Translations under genes and position numbers: made by a program
Shown: positions 8,649 to 15,453 of the stretch, one piece after another
Layout: each line of letters starts with the position of its first letter
How positions within the stretch are numbered: the first letter of the stretch is position 1
Notes under the pieces: generated by a model
Told to the model about the DNA's origin: nothing
The model's input: the letters and a program-made list of their open reading frames with translations, nothing else
Databases searched by the model: none
IMG/VR virus record: IMGVR_UViG_3300007735_000738
Location: 1 to 44,154 of that record
Direction: 5' to 3' (one strand)
Source of the DNA: a virus
Length of the DNA stretch: 44,154 nucleotides

Positions 8649-9337
8649 TTGGTGAGTTCTTCTATCTCTTCTAGGTGTTGGTCGAGCCCATCCCACGAAC
8701 GGAACTGGCGAACATACGTAGGATCGGCGAGAGGATCCCGCCATTCAAACTGGTCGTGGTGTTTCTTCCAAGCGTATTCGCCTATGATGTTGAATTCACT
8801 GAAGCTGCGATAGGGACGATTTACCACGTACTGTTCGAAAGACATCGAGTACTTCCCCTCTAGGTAGTCTCTAAGCAGTTTGTATATCCACCTAGGATAT
8901 ACGAAAGGGAACCTACGCATAAACTCGTTCTCTGGTGCCCACCCCAAGACTTCCGAGACTACAGGGTACCAAGGTTCGAGGCCCACTTTTGAGTAGGGCT
9001 CGTGGTAGATGATTGGCTTGCCGTCGATAATAAATGTGTCTGGTGTTACATCCTGCGTGAAAACGGTATCGGAGTCGATGTGCAGGATGAAGTCGGCGTC
9101 AGTGTACGTATCGGCCATCATCTTGGTGATCTGCTGACCAAGGTAGTCATCACCGTAGACTGGGCACTCGTGTATCTCCTCCAACGTCAAGTGTTTGAGA
9201 TGCTCGGCCTGTCCCTGCGGTACTACGATATGTATGTCACGGAATCCCTTGGCTCGTTGATTGATGGATTTTAGGCAGTAATCCAACCATTGAAAATCGC
9301 CAGCATAAGATCGAATAAATATATCTACGGAGTACAT
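8645..9337 (-). CDS. Family A-fold glycosyltransferase-like protein
   Basis: The 230-residue protein begins with a strand typical of nucleotide-sugar binding folds (MYSVDIFIRSYAGD) and carries a DxD-type metal/nucleotide-sugar motif at HIDSDTVF, about residues 87-94. Later segments such as FNIIGEYAWKKHH resemble the C-terminal part of glycosyltransferases with a DUF6492-like layout. The substrate is not predictable. It is coupled by ATGA to the deaminase and overlaps the FkbM methyltransferase by 13 bases, so sugar transfer and methylation of a virion, DNA or host surface target may go together. Confidence 0.78.
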   Translation of the reverse strand: MYSVDIFIRSYAGDFQWLDYCLKSINQRAKGFRDIHIVVPQGQAEHLKHLTLEEIHECPVYGDDYLGQQITKMMADTYTDADFILHIDSDTVFTQDVTPDTFIIDGKPIIYHEPYSKVGLEPWYPVVSEVLGWAPENEFMRRFPFVYPRWIYKLLRDYLEGKYSMSFEQYVVNRPYRSFSEFNIIGEYAWKKHHDQFEWRDPLADPTYVRQFRSWDGLDQHLEEIEELTK

Positions 9338-9972
9338 AGGAGATCGTATTGTGGCCCACGTTCCGGTGGGAATGGGGTTGTAGTATATCCGTATTGTCTT
9401 TCGATTAGCCGTATAAGTTCTTCCGGAGTATTTGATCTACGTGCCAACGCTCCTTCATTAACTTCGACCCACATGGTGGGTCTGCACTTAGCTATTGTAT
9501 CTCTAGCACCAATCAGAGCTTCATGCTCACACCCTTCAATATCTATTTTCAAGAAGTCACAGCGTCGAAGGTTCAAGGAATCAAGGGTTATTAATTTGAT
9601 ATCTCCGCTTTCGAATTCAATATGACCTGCCCCAGCGTTTTCATTTGGGCTGTAATTGACGGCTGTCTCTCTATCGGACAATCCACAGTTGAATGCTACT
9701 GCTTCGGGACAGTTGTAGCAAAGGCAGGAATAAGCTGCTGGGTTGGGCTCGAAAGCAAAGACCTTACCCTCTGGGCCAGCTTTTTTAATATAGGCTGTGG
9801 TATGGTCTCCGATAAATGCTCCCGCATCGACTACCCATGCGCCTTCCTCAATATGTGGCAGGACAATACCAAGGGTGTATTCGTCGTGGTCGAGTCTACG
9901 TGTATCATTAACCCACTGGGATATATGAGTGTCACCCTCTATAACGGCAATGCCGCTGGGTAGTATCTTCAT
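9325..9972 (-). CDS. FkbM-family SAM-dependent methyltransferase
   Basis: This 215-residue protein contains the SAM-binding glycine motif VVDAGAFIGDHT (about residues 47-58), then FAFEPNP, and the FkbM-type motif FLKIDIEGCEHEAL (about 138-151), followed by WVEVNEG. These are hallmarks of FkbM methyltransferases, which mostly O-methylate sugars or small molecules. The length is near the family minimum, so no extra domain is present. It lies directly upstream of the glycosyltransferase, which fits modification of a glycan. Confidence 0.88.
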   Translation of the reverse strand: MKILPSGIAVIEGDTHISQWVNDTRRLDHDEYTLGIVLPHIEEGAWVVDAGAFIGDHTTAYIKKAGPEGKVFAFEPNPAAYSCLCYNCPEAVAFNCGLSDRETAVNYSPNENAGAGHIEFESGDIKLITLDSLNLRRCDFLKIDIEGCEHEALIGARDTIAKCRPTMWVEVNEGALARRSNTPEELIRLIERQYGYTTTPFPPERGPQYDLLCTP

Positions 9973-9978
9973 AGCGGC

Positions 9979-10212
9979 TTAGCGAAAGCGTGAAGCTTTT
10001 TCGGCAATCTTCTTTGGTTGCTTGACGAACTGTTTACCGGAGCGGTTGCCCTCGGCTTTGGCTCGGTTGGTAGCGGCTTTCTCAGCGGGAGATAGCGCAC
10101 TCCAAGCTGCGTCTGGGAGATAGCGTTTCTTACCTCTGGACGGCGTGCTATCGGATGTACGCCATTCTTGAGAAGTCCAGTCTTTCAAGGACTGTTGTGA
10201 TTTTTTTAACAT
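9979..10212 (-). CDS. Small basic phage protein, DUF5872-like
   Basis: The 77-residue Lys/Arg-rich protein contains KDWTSQEWRTSD near its start, KKRYLPDAAW in the middle and GKQFVKQPKKIAEKASRFR at the end. This string of motifs matches my memory of the DUF5872 family found in many phages and giant viruses. The biochemical role is unknown; nucleic-acid binding is plausible from charge. The start is ATG 10212 with the AT-rich, Shine-Dalgarno-poor leader AAATAAAT. It lies just downstream of an apparent endonuclease insertion. Confidence 0.8.
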   Translation of the reverse strand: MLKKSQQSLKDWTSQEWRTSDSTPSRGKKRYLPDAAWSALSPAEKAATNRAKAEGNRSGKQFVKQPKKIAEKASRFR

Positions 10213-10214
10213 AT

Positions 10215-10661
10215 TTATTTGGTGGCGTAACTTCCTTTTGTATCTAAGTAATTAATTGCTTTCGACAGAATATTTTTACTGTCGTGAAACATTCCTAAGG
10301 CACGATTGCACTTCTTACATAAAACTCCACGAAATACTCCTGTCGCATGGTTGTGGTCAATAGCACTATCTACTATTTCTAATTTAATTTCACATATTGG
10401 GCAATGTCCGTTTTGTTTTTCAAATGTTTCAATTAGAATTTGGGGAGTTATTCCGCGCCGTTGACACCTCTTAACAAGCGTCCAGCAATCTCGTTGCCTA
10501 TACTCACCAACTTTCTCGGGGTTTCTTTTTACCCAGTCCTTATGCATTTTATAATGACATGTTCTACACCTACTTTTTAGAAGATGTTTTAACTTCCCAC
10601 CCCGACTACCGAAGTTTAGCAGCGTCTTTTCTTTTTTACAACTGGAGCAAATTTTAGTCAC
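10215..10661 (-). CDS. Endonuclease VII-like HNH/His-Me finger nuclease
   Basis: The protein has an N-terminal zinc finger (ICSSCKKEK with CRTCHYKMH) and the endonuclease VII core HCPICEIKL, then AIDHNHATGVFRGVLCKKC, which carries the catalytic DHNH and structural cysteines. T4 endonuclease VII resolves branched DNA, and many phage relatives are free-standing homing-type nucleases. The frame extends to 10739, but GTG 10661 overlaps the stop of the upstream 59-residue gene and gives a clean VTKICSSC start (148 residues). The coding DNA is much AT-richer than its neighbours and sits between two small genes that usually travel together, which suggests insertion. Confidence 0.82.
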   Translation of the reverse strand: MTKICSSCKKEKTLLNFGSRGGKLKHLLKSRCRTCHYKMHKDWVKRNPEKVGEYRQRDCWTLVKRCQRRGITPQILIETFEKQNGHCPICEIKLEIVDSAIDHNHATGVFRGVLCKKCNRALGMFHDSKNILSKAINYLDTKGSYATK

Positions 10662-10833
10662 GGTATCCGCCACCAGCTTTTTTATATGCTTTTGCCAAAA
10701 GCTGTGATTTTCTTCCACTCCACTCGCCCGGATCGCCACCTTTGGTTCCCGCTTTAATGCGGTTGAACAAACGCTTGCGCATCTCGGGCTTCGTGTAGTT
10801 GCCAGCTTCGTTTACTTTGCTTTTGGGTTCCAT
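10654..10833 (-). CDS. 59-residue conserved basic phage protein
   Basis: This gene begins MEPKSKVNEAGNYTKPEMRK and ends KKAGGGYRD, with KAGTKGGDPGEWSGRKSQL between. This closely resembles a small protein often seen in phages and large viruses (a KPxxRxxxxxxIKAGxKGGxPGxWSARK-type signature), whose role is not known. It starts one base after the stop of the next small gene (10835) and its stop overlaps the GTG start of the endonuclease. It is too short for most gene finders, yet the sequence pattern is clear. Confidence 0.75.
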   Translation of the reverse strand: MEPKSKVNEAGNYTKPEMRKRLFNRIKAGTKGGDPGEWSGRKSQLLAKAYKKAGGGYRD

Positions 10834-10834
10834 G

Positions 10835-10984
10835 TTACTTGGATTTTTTGCTCTTCATGCTCTTCTTAACGTGCTCAGGCATTTGAGCGAACTGCTTCTT
10901 CGAAGTCTTTCCAGCCATTTCTTTGGCGATCTTCGGTTGAGTAGCGAACATGTAGGCTTGTTGGGCTTTGGATTTGAACGGCAT
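10835..10984 (-). CDS. 49-residue conserved phage protein (PFKSKAQ type)
   Basis: The ORF starts at ATG 10984 with the near-perfect ribosome binding site GGAGGTGATTTT in front. It begins MPFKSKAQQAYMFATQPKIA and ends in a Lys-rich tail (KKSMKSKKSK). The PFKSKAQ..YMFA..P.IA pattern is familiar from short proteins in many phages, usually next to the KAGxKGG and DUF5872-like proteins, as here. Function unknown; the charge suggests nucleic-acid or virion packing contact. Confidence 0.78.
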   Translation of the reverse strand: MPFKSKAQQAYMFATQPKIAKEMAGKTSKKQFAQMPEHVKKSMKSKKSK

Positions 10985-10998
10985 AAAATCACCTCCTC

Positions 10999-11082
10999 TT
11001 ATTCGTGGTAGTTCTTGATGGCGTCGACCACGATAGCAACGCCGACAGAAAGTACAACCAAGAATAAGCCGAAAGAAGCCAT
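10999..11082 (-). CDS. 27-residue single-helix membrane micro-protein
   Basis: The ORF encodes a hydrophobic helix (MASFGLFLVVLSVGVAIVVD) followed by a short charged tail (AIKNYHE). The start lies one base after the stop of the next upstream gene, so translation is probably coupled. A longer in-frame start at 11184 would place codons over that gene and is less likely. It belongs to a run of membrane micro-proteins; a holin or superinfection role is possible but not shown. Confidence 0.5.
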   Translation of the reverse strand: MASFGLFLVVLSVGVAIVVDAIKNYHE

Positions 11083-11083
11083 A

Positions 11084-11227
11084 CTACTTGGCGAGCAGGT
11101 AGAGTCCCGCATTTGCAAAAGCGTATCCCGCATACGCGAGACACATGCCGAGATTACCTTTGGTTCCTTGTTCGATGGAAACATATGCGTAGATAAATCC
11201 TACAAGTACTATGAGTGGTCCGGACAT
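11084..11227 (-). CDS. 47-residue two-helix membrane protein
   Basis: The product starts MSGPLIVLVGFIYAYVSIEQ, then has a short polar turn with GTKGN and a second hydrophobic helix (CLAYAGYAFANAGLYLLAK). Two short helices with a polar hairpin are typical of phage small membrane proteins. Its ATG overlaps the TGA of the upstream 62-residue gene (TGATG) and its stop lies one base before the next micro-protein start. Function unknown. Confidence 0.62.
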   Translation of the reverse strand: MSGPLIVLVGFIYAYVSIEQGTKGNLGMCLAYAGYAFANAGLYLLAK

Positions 11228-11415
11228 CAAACAGACGTTTGGCCTTTGAATAGACACGCAAATGCTTTACGGATGAACATACCTGCTAGGATAAAACGCC
11301 CCCAAAAAGTAACGGCTACGTAGCCAATAGGAGGAATACCTTCAAGGACATCTTCGATCTCAGCATTGTGGATGGGTTTACGTTTGCGTTTGGGTGCTGT
11401 TGTTTTTTTCTTCAT
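11227..11415 (-). CDS. 62-residue protein with basic N-terminus and one hydrophobic segment
   Basis: The protein opens with a strongly basic stretch (MKKKTTAPKRKRKP), followed by an acidic patch (AEIEDVLEG) and a hydrophobic segment (IGYVAVTFWGRFILAGMFI, about residues 30-48). It may be a type II membrane protein with the basic part inside the cell. The start is 5 bases after the end of the zincin gene. I recognise no family. Confidence 0.6.
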   Translation of the reverse strand: MKKKTTAPKRKRKPIHNAEIEDVLEGIPPIGYVAVTFWGRFILAGMFIRKAFACLFKGQTSV

Positions 11416-11419
11416 AAAT

Positions 11420-11764
11420 TTATTCTACGGGCTTGTGGTTCCCGATTGATATGGTTCCCTTTGTGTACTTGGCCACGAACTTTGCCACGGTTGAGGAGAT
11501 TCGTTCAAGCTCAAGAATAGGATCTTCAGCGATATCACGCAGGACAGCGTGAGCGACTTCATGGACGATGATCCCGAATCCGTTGCAAGCCACGGCCCTT
11601 GGATCCAAGTAAATGGTACGGGTGTCGTAGCGGACCAGACCCTCAAGGACTTCCCGCTCTGGGGGTCTCTGTATCTTTACTTTCCACCAACTTCCGTCGA
11701 ACTTGAAGCGCATGGTTGGGATGCGCTTGGCAGGTGTTGACTTCTTGGTGGTCCGAGGCTTCAT
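11420..11764 (-). CDS. Small zincin metallopeptidase-like protein
   Basis: The 114-residue protein has a clear HExxH zinc motif (IIVHEVAHAVLRD, about residues 66-78) preceded by a strand ending in DPRAVACNG, the layout of minimal zincins related to SprT and IrrE-type peptidases. There is no signal peptide, so it would act in the cytoplasm. Substrate unknown; in phages such small zincins can sit in accessory loci. The third zinc ligand may be a Glu in EDPILELERI, which is inference. Confidence 0.75.
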   Translation of the reverse strand: MKPRTTKKSTPAKRIPTMRFKFDGSWWKVKIQRPPEREVLEGLVRYDTRTIYLDPRAVACNGFGIIVHEVAHAVLRDIAEDPILELERISSTVAKFVAKYTKGTISIGNHKPVE

Positions 11765-11770
11765 GTGTTG

Positions 11771-11860
11771 CTAGGAAACTAGCAGGACCAACTTATAGAT
11801 CAACCAGAAAAGACTGGTCCAGAATAAGCCGCTGGCCACTATTACGGCTGACGCGACCAT
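11771..11860 (-). CDS. 29-residue membrane micro-protein
   Basis: The ORF starts at ATG 11860, five bases after GGAG, an ideal spacing. It encodes an almost completely hydrophobic peptide (MVASAVIVASGLFWTSLFWL then IYKLVLLVS), which should span the membrane once. The stop lies 6 bases before the zincin start. Nothing else is known; the ribosome binding site and the tight spacing are the main support. Confidence 0.5.
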   Translation of the reverse strand: MVASAVIVASGLFWTSLFWLIYKLVLLVS

Positions 11861-11894
11861 GCTCGCTCCGAGAATATCAGCACACAGTAATATA

Positions 11895-12251
11895 CTATTT
11901 CTTTTTTTTAGGTTGCTCATTGTATCCAATTAAATGCCACGCTGAATTGAACTCATGGTATTTCCTATTTAGATTTAACATCTTGGTTTGCAAGTACTTA
12001 ACAGGAATTATCCACCAAGTACTAAGGGAGATGGCGTATCCAGCGATTATGTCACAATCTTTAATAGTATAGGATTTTGCAACTCTATTGCCGTAGACAG
12101 CTTTGAGACGCAGCCGACCGAGTTTATCTGGACTCAAGGCTTTGATTTGAACCCGAGTTAATCCTTTGGGTGTGTCGACGATGACATCGTAGCGACAGTC
12201 TTCGCCGATCGGTAGGCTGACTTTCCACCCCCGCTTCATGCACTCGACCAT
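11895..12251 (-). CDS. PD-(D/E)XK nuclease-like protein with unclear start
   Basis: Residues around CRYDVIVDT and TRVQIKAL fit the D...QxK active-site pattern of small PD-(D/E)XK nucleases that normally begin with a helix holding a conserved Glu. That helix is present, but upstream of the ATG: in the same frame the DNA before 12251 encodes SSKDSGALYELSF, and the frame stays open to a TGA at 12342-12344 without any ATG, GTG or TTG. The true start may be a rare codon, or the gene may have lost its start. ATG 12251 has no ribosome binding site. The tail is Lys-rich. The stop is followed by the 29-residue gene. Confidence 0.68.
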   Translation of the reverse strand: MVECMKRGWKVSLPIGEDCRYDVIVDTPKGLTRVQIKALSPDKLGRLRLKAVYGNRVAKSYTIKDCDIIAGYAISLSTWWIIPVKYLQTKMLNLNRKYHEFNSAWHLIGYNEQPKKKK

Positions 12252-12341
12252 AAAAGAAAGCTCATAGAGTGCTCCGCTATCTTTCGAAGATATAGGTTTC
12301 TGTTTAATACAGATGCAGATATACCTTAAAATACTCGGATA

Positions 12342-12458
12342 TCAACTCCTTAACGAAACCCTTGGGTAGGCATCCGCTGGCCTGCCGCCATCGAACTCGC
12401 AGCCTTTGGACAGGACTACGAACGCGAAAACGACAGCCAGCGAACACACTACTATCAT
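12342..12458 (-). CDS. 38-residue putative membrane or exported micro-protein
   Basis: From ATG 12458 the ORF encodes a hydrophobic segment (MIVVCSLAVVFAFVVLSKGC) followed by a polar tail (EFDGGRPADAYPRVSLRS). A Cys follows the hydrophobic stretch but no standard lipobox precedes it. A weak GGA lies 9-12 bases upstream. The stop lies in the same frame as, and directly before, the start-less extension of the PD-(D/E)XK gene. The longer frame back to 12596 overlaps the HNH gene and is not preferred. Confidence 0.4.
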   Translation of the reverse strand: MIVVCSLAVVFAFVVLSKGCEFDGGRPADAYPRVSLRS

Positions 12459-12483
12459 CAATCGTAGTCCAGCAGCGGCGAGG

Positions 12484-12696
12484 CTACTTGATACTGCGAT
12501 TGGTTGATTTAGACAGAACACGCAGATTGTTGGCTGCATTGTGGAGACCTTTGATATGGTCGACATCTTTGCCATCACCCTTGCGAACGCGGCCATCGCG
12601 CATCAACATGCGTCTGGCTGCGTTGCGCACGGCACGGCGTTTCTTCTGCTCTTCAGTGCCTTGGTAGTTTTCGTACTCAGCTTTGTAGTTCCTCAT
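12484..12696 (-). CDS. Small HNH-like phage protein
   Basis: The 70-residue protein begins MRNYKAEYENYQGTEEQ, has a basic middle (RNAARRMLMRDGRVRKG) and ends with DVDHIKGLHNAANNLRVLSK, which matches the DxDHxxGxxxxNxxxNLRxxS signature of short HNH-fold phage proteins. Some relatives are nucleases assisting DNA packaging or homing, others are uncharacterised. Only part of a full HNH site is visible. Its start lies within the end of the upstream gene. Confidence 0.78.
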   Translation of the reverse strand: MRNYKAEYENYQGTEEQKKRRAVRNAARRMLMRDGRVRKGDGKDVDHIKGLHNAANNLRVLSKSTNRSIK

Positions 12697-12913
12697 CGTT
12701 CTTGGTCTCCAGATTCAATTCCATTTGGGAATCGTCCGGAGCTTTGAGTTCCGGTAGCTTCTCCAAAGATGCCATACTGATAACGGTATCGGCGATCTTC
12801 AAGGAGACTACCGACAGGGCGTCGATGTTCCAACCCTTATTTTCTGGTTGCGAGGCTAGCAGTCCCGAGAGGGCGTGTCCTGCCAGCATGAGGCGTCTAT
12901 CGTCTGTTTTCAT
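12677..12913 (-). CDS. Small conserved phage protein
   Basis: The 78-residue product starts MKTDDRRLMLAGHALSGLLA and has SLKIADTVI in the middle. This resembles a very common short phage protein with the pattern RxxLAxxALxGLLA...AxxxADxM whose role is unknown. The tail is acidic (MELNLETKNDEELQS). Its ATG overlaps the TGA of a preceding 24-residue ORF, and its end overlaps the HNH gene by 20 bases. Confidence 0.72.
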   Translation of the reverse strand: MKTDDRRLMLAGHALSGLLASQPENKGWNIDALSVVSLKIADTVISMASLEKLPELKAPDDSQMELNLETKNDEELQS

Positions 12914-12984
12914 GGGTATATGTTTCTATTGGTTAAGTCCGCGTTATTACCGAATGCGCGGCCCTCGGGATATGCATTAGTCAT
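12910..12984 (-). CDS. 24-residue possible leader ORF
   Basis: The ORF encodes MTNAYPEGRAFGNNADLTNR plus a short tail. Its stop overlaps the next ATG as ATGA, the same arrangement used by many genes here. There is no clear ribosome binding site, so it could be a chance frame. It may act as a leader peptide that couples translation into the 78-residue gene. Confidence 0.35.
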   Translation of the reverse strand: MTNAYPEGRAFGNNADLTNRNIYP

Positions 12985-13160
12985 CTCGCGTGTTTAGTTA
13001 CCCGGATACGCGACCCCCGGACATCTATCGAGAGCTACTAGAGGTGTAATCGACTGCACCATTATCACGAAGGATATAACCTGTCGTAGACGTGGATGCA
13101 CCGTTATCGGTTGTTGTAGCATGGAAGCATCACCCCCTCTCTGTAGGTTGGTTGTCAAAG

Positions 13161-14048
13161 TTAAGCAGCTTTCTGCACAGCGTTGTTACCACCGAAGCCC
13201 ATGGCGGCGAGGATGTCCTCGGCCTTGGACTTGAGTTCGGCGCGGACATCTGCGTTGTCGCGGACCTCGTCGATATCGTAGACACCGATCTCCTGCATGG
13301 CGCGGACACGCAGAGCTTCAAGCTCCTCGTCCTTGGTGACGTTGAGGCTGGGGATCAACTCGCAGAGTTCCCGCAAGTTGCTGATCAACGAAGCGTGGAG
13401 ACGTGTGCCTTCGCGCTTCTTGTTGGCCTCGGCCATCCGAGCAATGATGTGCTGCAGCCTGTCGGCCAAGCGGTGATACAGATCGTTGCGAGCCTCGTTG
13501 ATTGCATCGGCAACGCGGAGGTCGGTCTCGGCTTTGATCTGTGCGATCGCTTCTTCTGGCATGTCATCCAAGCGGAAGTCGCGGCTGTCGGGCATCGGGT
13601 TGTAAGCCACCCTTACGTAGAACTTGCTACGTATTTCCGACAGCGGCGGGTAATCCGCAGGGTTAGCCAACGCTCCGAGTTGCAGGAGAGCCTTGTCTCG
13701 GTGCTGCTCGTAGCTGTTGCAGAAGTTGTCGAACATGGAGTTCAGCGAAGCGAGACGTGCTCGGAGGTCTTCGGTGAACTTGTCCCACTGCGCGACTGGT
13801 AGCAGACGCACGGCATCGTCACCCCATGGCAGGGTGTTCTGATAGAACCAAGTTCGCAGCGCGGCGGCTTCGGACTGGATGGGTTTGATACTCTCCTCGG
13901 GGAGAATATTCTTCACGAACGCACCAGCGTTATGCGATGCGTTCTTACTGATCAAGACCTCACGTGTAACGTTGCGGTCGGTTTTCTTGGGGTTGAACAG
14001 GCCGATAGACAGACTGGTCAACATTGCTTGATTACGTATTGTGCTCAT
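13161..14048 (-). CDS. DUF3150-like protein of a MoxR-VWA gene set
   Basis: The 295-residue helical protein resembles DUF3150 proteins of phages and mobile elements: it starts MSTIRNQAMLTSLSIGLFNP, carries WGDDAVRLLP and helical repeats ending DILAAMGFGG. DUF3150 genes are commonly found near MoxR AAA+ ATPase and VWA metallopeptidase genes, both of which lie upstream in the same transcript direction (17139-18185 and 15601-16767). The molecular role is unknown. The leader before ATG 14048 lacks a Shine-Dalgarno sequence and is A/C-rich, with a hairpin at 14084-14120. Confidence 0.8.
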   Translation of the reverse strand: MSTIRNQAMLTSLSIGLFNPKKTDRNVTREVLISKNASHNAGAFVKNILPEESIKPIQSEAAALRTWFYQNTLPWGDDAVRLLPVAQWDKFTEDLRARLASLNSMFDNFCNSYEQHRDKALLQLGALANPADYPPLSEIRSKFYVRVAYNPMPDSRDFRLDDMPEEAIAQIKAETDLRVADAINEARNDLYHRLADRLQHIIARMAEANKKREGTRLHASLISNLRELCELIPSLNVTKDEELEALRVRAMQEIGVYDIDEVRDNADVRAELKSKAEDILAAMGFGGNNAVQKAA

Positions 14049-14083
14049 GTGTATTTGTGTTTTTGGGTTCGTGTTGGAGAGAC

Positions 14084-14120
14084 CCCTTGGGCCGCAAGCA
14101 TTGGCTCATCGGCTCAAGGG
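14084..14120 (-). promoter_or_regulatory. Leader hairpin before the DUF3150 gene
   Basis: CCCTTGGGCC (14084-14093) pairs with GGCTCAAGGG (14111-14120) with one mismatch, giving a stem of about 9 pairs in the 85-base gap before ATG 14048. On the transcribed strand it is followed by an unpaired A/C-rich leader, not a U-tract, so a 5'-UTR element or processing site is more likely than a terminator. Confidence 0.4.
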
Positions 14121-14133
14121 ATCAAGGAATTAT

Positions 14134-14424
14134 TTAGTTATTCTTGAAGTTGGTCAGATTGGTTTTCGGTAACGTGTCCAGTGGCAGGTATCTGCACTCT
14201 TGGTCAGATATATCTGATTCGGGAATCGCAAATGCTGGAGTCATGAACAGGTCACCTCCGTCTGGATCCATGGCTGGGAGGAATAGCACATTGCAAGTCT
14301 CCCCAGTTTTGGTGTCTAGACATCTGACTATTTCGCAGTCATCGAAGTTGTTGGCTAGGATGAGGCGAATGACTGACAGGCGAAGCATCGCCGTAGAATC
14401 TACTGGCTCGGTATCTTCTGACAT
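14134..14424 (-). CDS. Hypothetical protein, 96 residues
   Basis: This acidic product begins MSEDTEPVDSTAMLRLSVIR and includes NVLFLPAMDPDGGDLFMTP, a beta-rich stretch with an FMTPAFAI edge. I do not recognise a family. It has no signal peptide or membrane segment. It starts 1 base after the end of the 120-residue gene (TAATATG), so the two are probably co-translated within the DUF3150/VWA gene set. Confidence 0.75.
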   Translation of the reverse strand: MSEDTEPVDSTAMLRLSVIRLILANNFDDCEIVRCLDTKTGETCNVLFLPAMDPDGGDLFMTPAFAIPESDISDQECRYLPLDTLPKTNLTNFKNN

Positions 14425-14425
14425 A

Positions 14426-14788
14426 TTAGGTTTTCATTTTCTGTATTACTTTGGAGGTTAGGACTTTCTTCCAAGACTCCGGTGTTAGCTCGGCTAGCTG
14501 AACTGAATCGGATCCGAGTAACCGGAGCCATTGGTTCAAGGGTCCGTGGTTGGGTGAGAGATCATCATATAGACAATACTCGCGGAGGAAGGATACCAAG
14601 TCATCTATGAATAGGTATACGAACTCCGAATCGTGGACAGCCTCGACATCGTAGTCTGCGGTTCCTTCGCCCAGTTGGGAGGACATCAATAACCACTGGC
14701 GTATAGCCAGAGGGTTGACTCCTTCTGGTAGAGAATAGGTAGCGTCCCTAGCTAGGGACACTACCAGTTGTGTTTCCTCCGTTGTCAT
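14426..14788 (-). CDS. Hypothetical protein, 120 residues
   Basis: This acidic helical protein (MTTEETQLVVSLARDATYSL at the start, WKKVLTSKVIQKMKT at the end) has no recognised motif. It overlaps the 222-residue gene by 4 bases (ATGA) and is tightly followed by the 96-residue gene. The constant linkage suggests it works with the flanking DUF3150 and VWA proteins, but nothing in the sequence proves this. Confidence 0.76.
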   Translation of the reverse strand: MTTEETQLVVSLARDATYSLPEGVNPLAIRQWLLMSSQLGEGTADYDVEAVHDSEFVYLFIDDLVSFLREYCLYDDLSPNHGPLNQWLRLLGSDSVQLAELTPESWKKVLTSKVIQKMKT

Positions 14789-15453
14789 GCGGATGCGAGC
14801 TTCACCATGGTCGCGCTGGTAACAGCGAGGTTGCGGTCGATGTTGGCTAGAGCCTCCTCGGCTTTCTTCCGCTCGGCGGTGCGCTCCGGTTTCGTAGCCA
14901 CACGATCCAAGTATTCCTGCGGGATGAACGCCTTGAGTTCGGGCCAGTTCTTAAGGGCCGAGTTTAGGGACTTGGCTGACTTGAGGTAGGTGATGACATC
15001 CGAGGATATCTTCATCCACTTCGCACAGAGCTCCTCACACTGTGAGTGGAGATCGTTGATATTTTTTAAGTCCCCCGTAAGATCTTCCATCCTAATAGAG
15101 AACTCGCTACCAGATGACATTCGCGGTGGAACTACGAATGATCCTCCATCCTTGATGAATACTTGGAACTTCTTCGACTTGGGTTCCGTTGTAAGTTGAT
15201 CCCATTGAACTCTAAGCCAGATGTGCGGTCTGTAATCTTTGCATAGATCTTTCATCCACTCCGTGGGCATCTGCGACTTCAAGTGCAGATGTTTACCCCA
15301 TACCAGATTGATAAGCTCTGTGCTCGATCCGCTGATGCAGAACAATTTGTCCTGATCCGAAGACCCAAGCTGAAGCTGGAGATCTTTGAGTCTCATGGTA
15401 TTGATATGCGAGCGGACATCGCTCTGCAGTTCGTGTGATATTCTAACGTTCAT
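14785..15453 (-). CDS. Hypothetical phage protein, 222 residues
   Basis: The protein begins MNVRISHELQSDVRSHINTM and ends with a helical segment containing WPELKAFIPQEY and ERTAERKKAEEALANID. The WPE..AF.P string faintly recalls the Nmad5 type of phage protein, but I cannot claim membership. The start codon is preceded by AAAGAAAGGTAATACAT, a usable ribosome binding site, and by an A/C-rich leader and hairpin (15496-15528). It heads the sub-cluster that leads into the DUF3150 gene. Confidence 0.78.
   Translation of the reverse strand: MNVRISHELQSDVRSHINTMRLKDLQLQLGSSDQDKLFCISGSSTELINLVWGKHLHLKSQMPTEWMKDLCKDYRPHIWLRVQWDQLTTEPKSKKFQVFIKDGGSFVVPPRMSSGSEFSIRMEDLTGDLKNINDLHSQCEELCAKWMKISSDVITYLKSAKSLNSALKNWPELKAFIPQEYLDRVATKPERTAERKKAEEALANIDRNLAVTSATMVKLASA

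Noticed and set aside
13092-13802. 236-codon rightward open frame over the DUF3150 gene
   Set aside because: Antisense to a well-supported gene with linked neighbours; Val/Leu/Asp-rich translation typical of a shadow.
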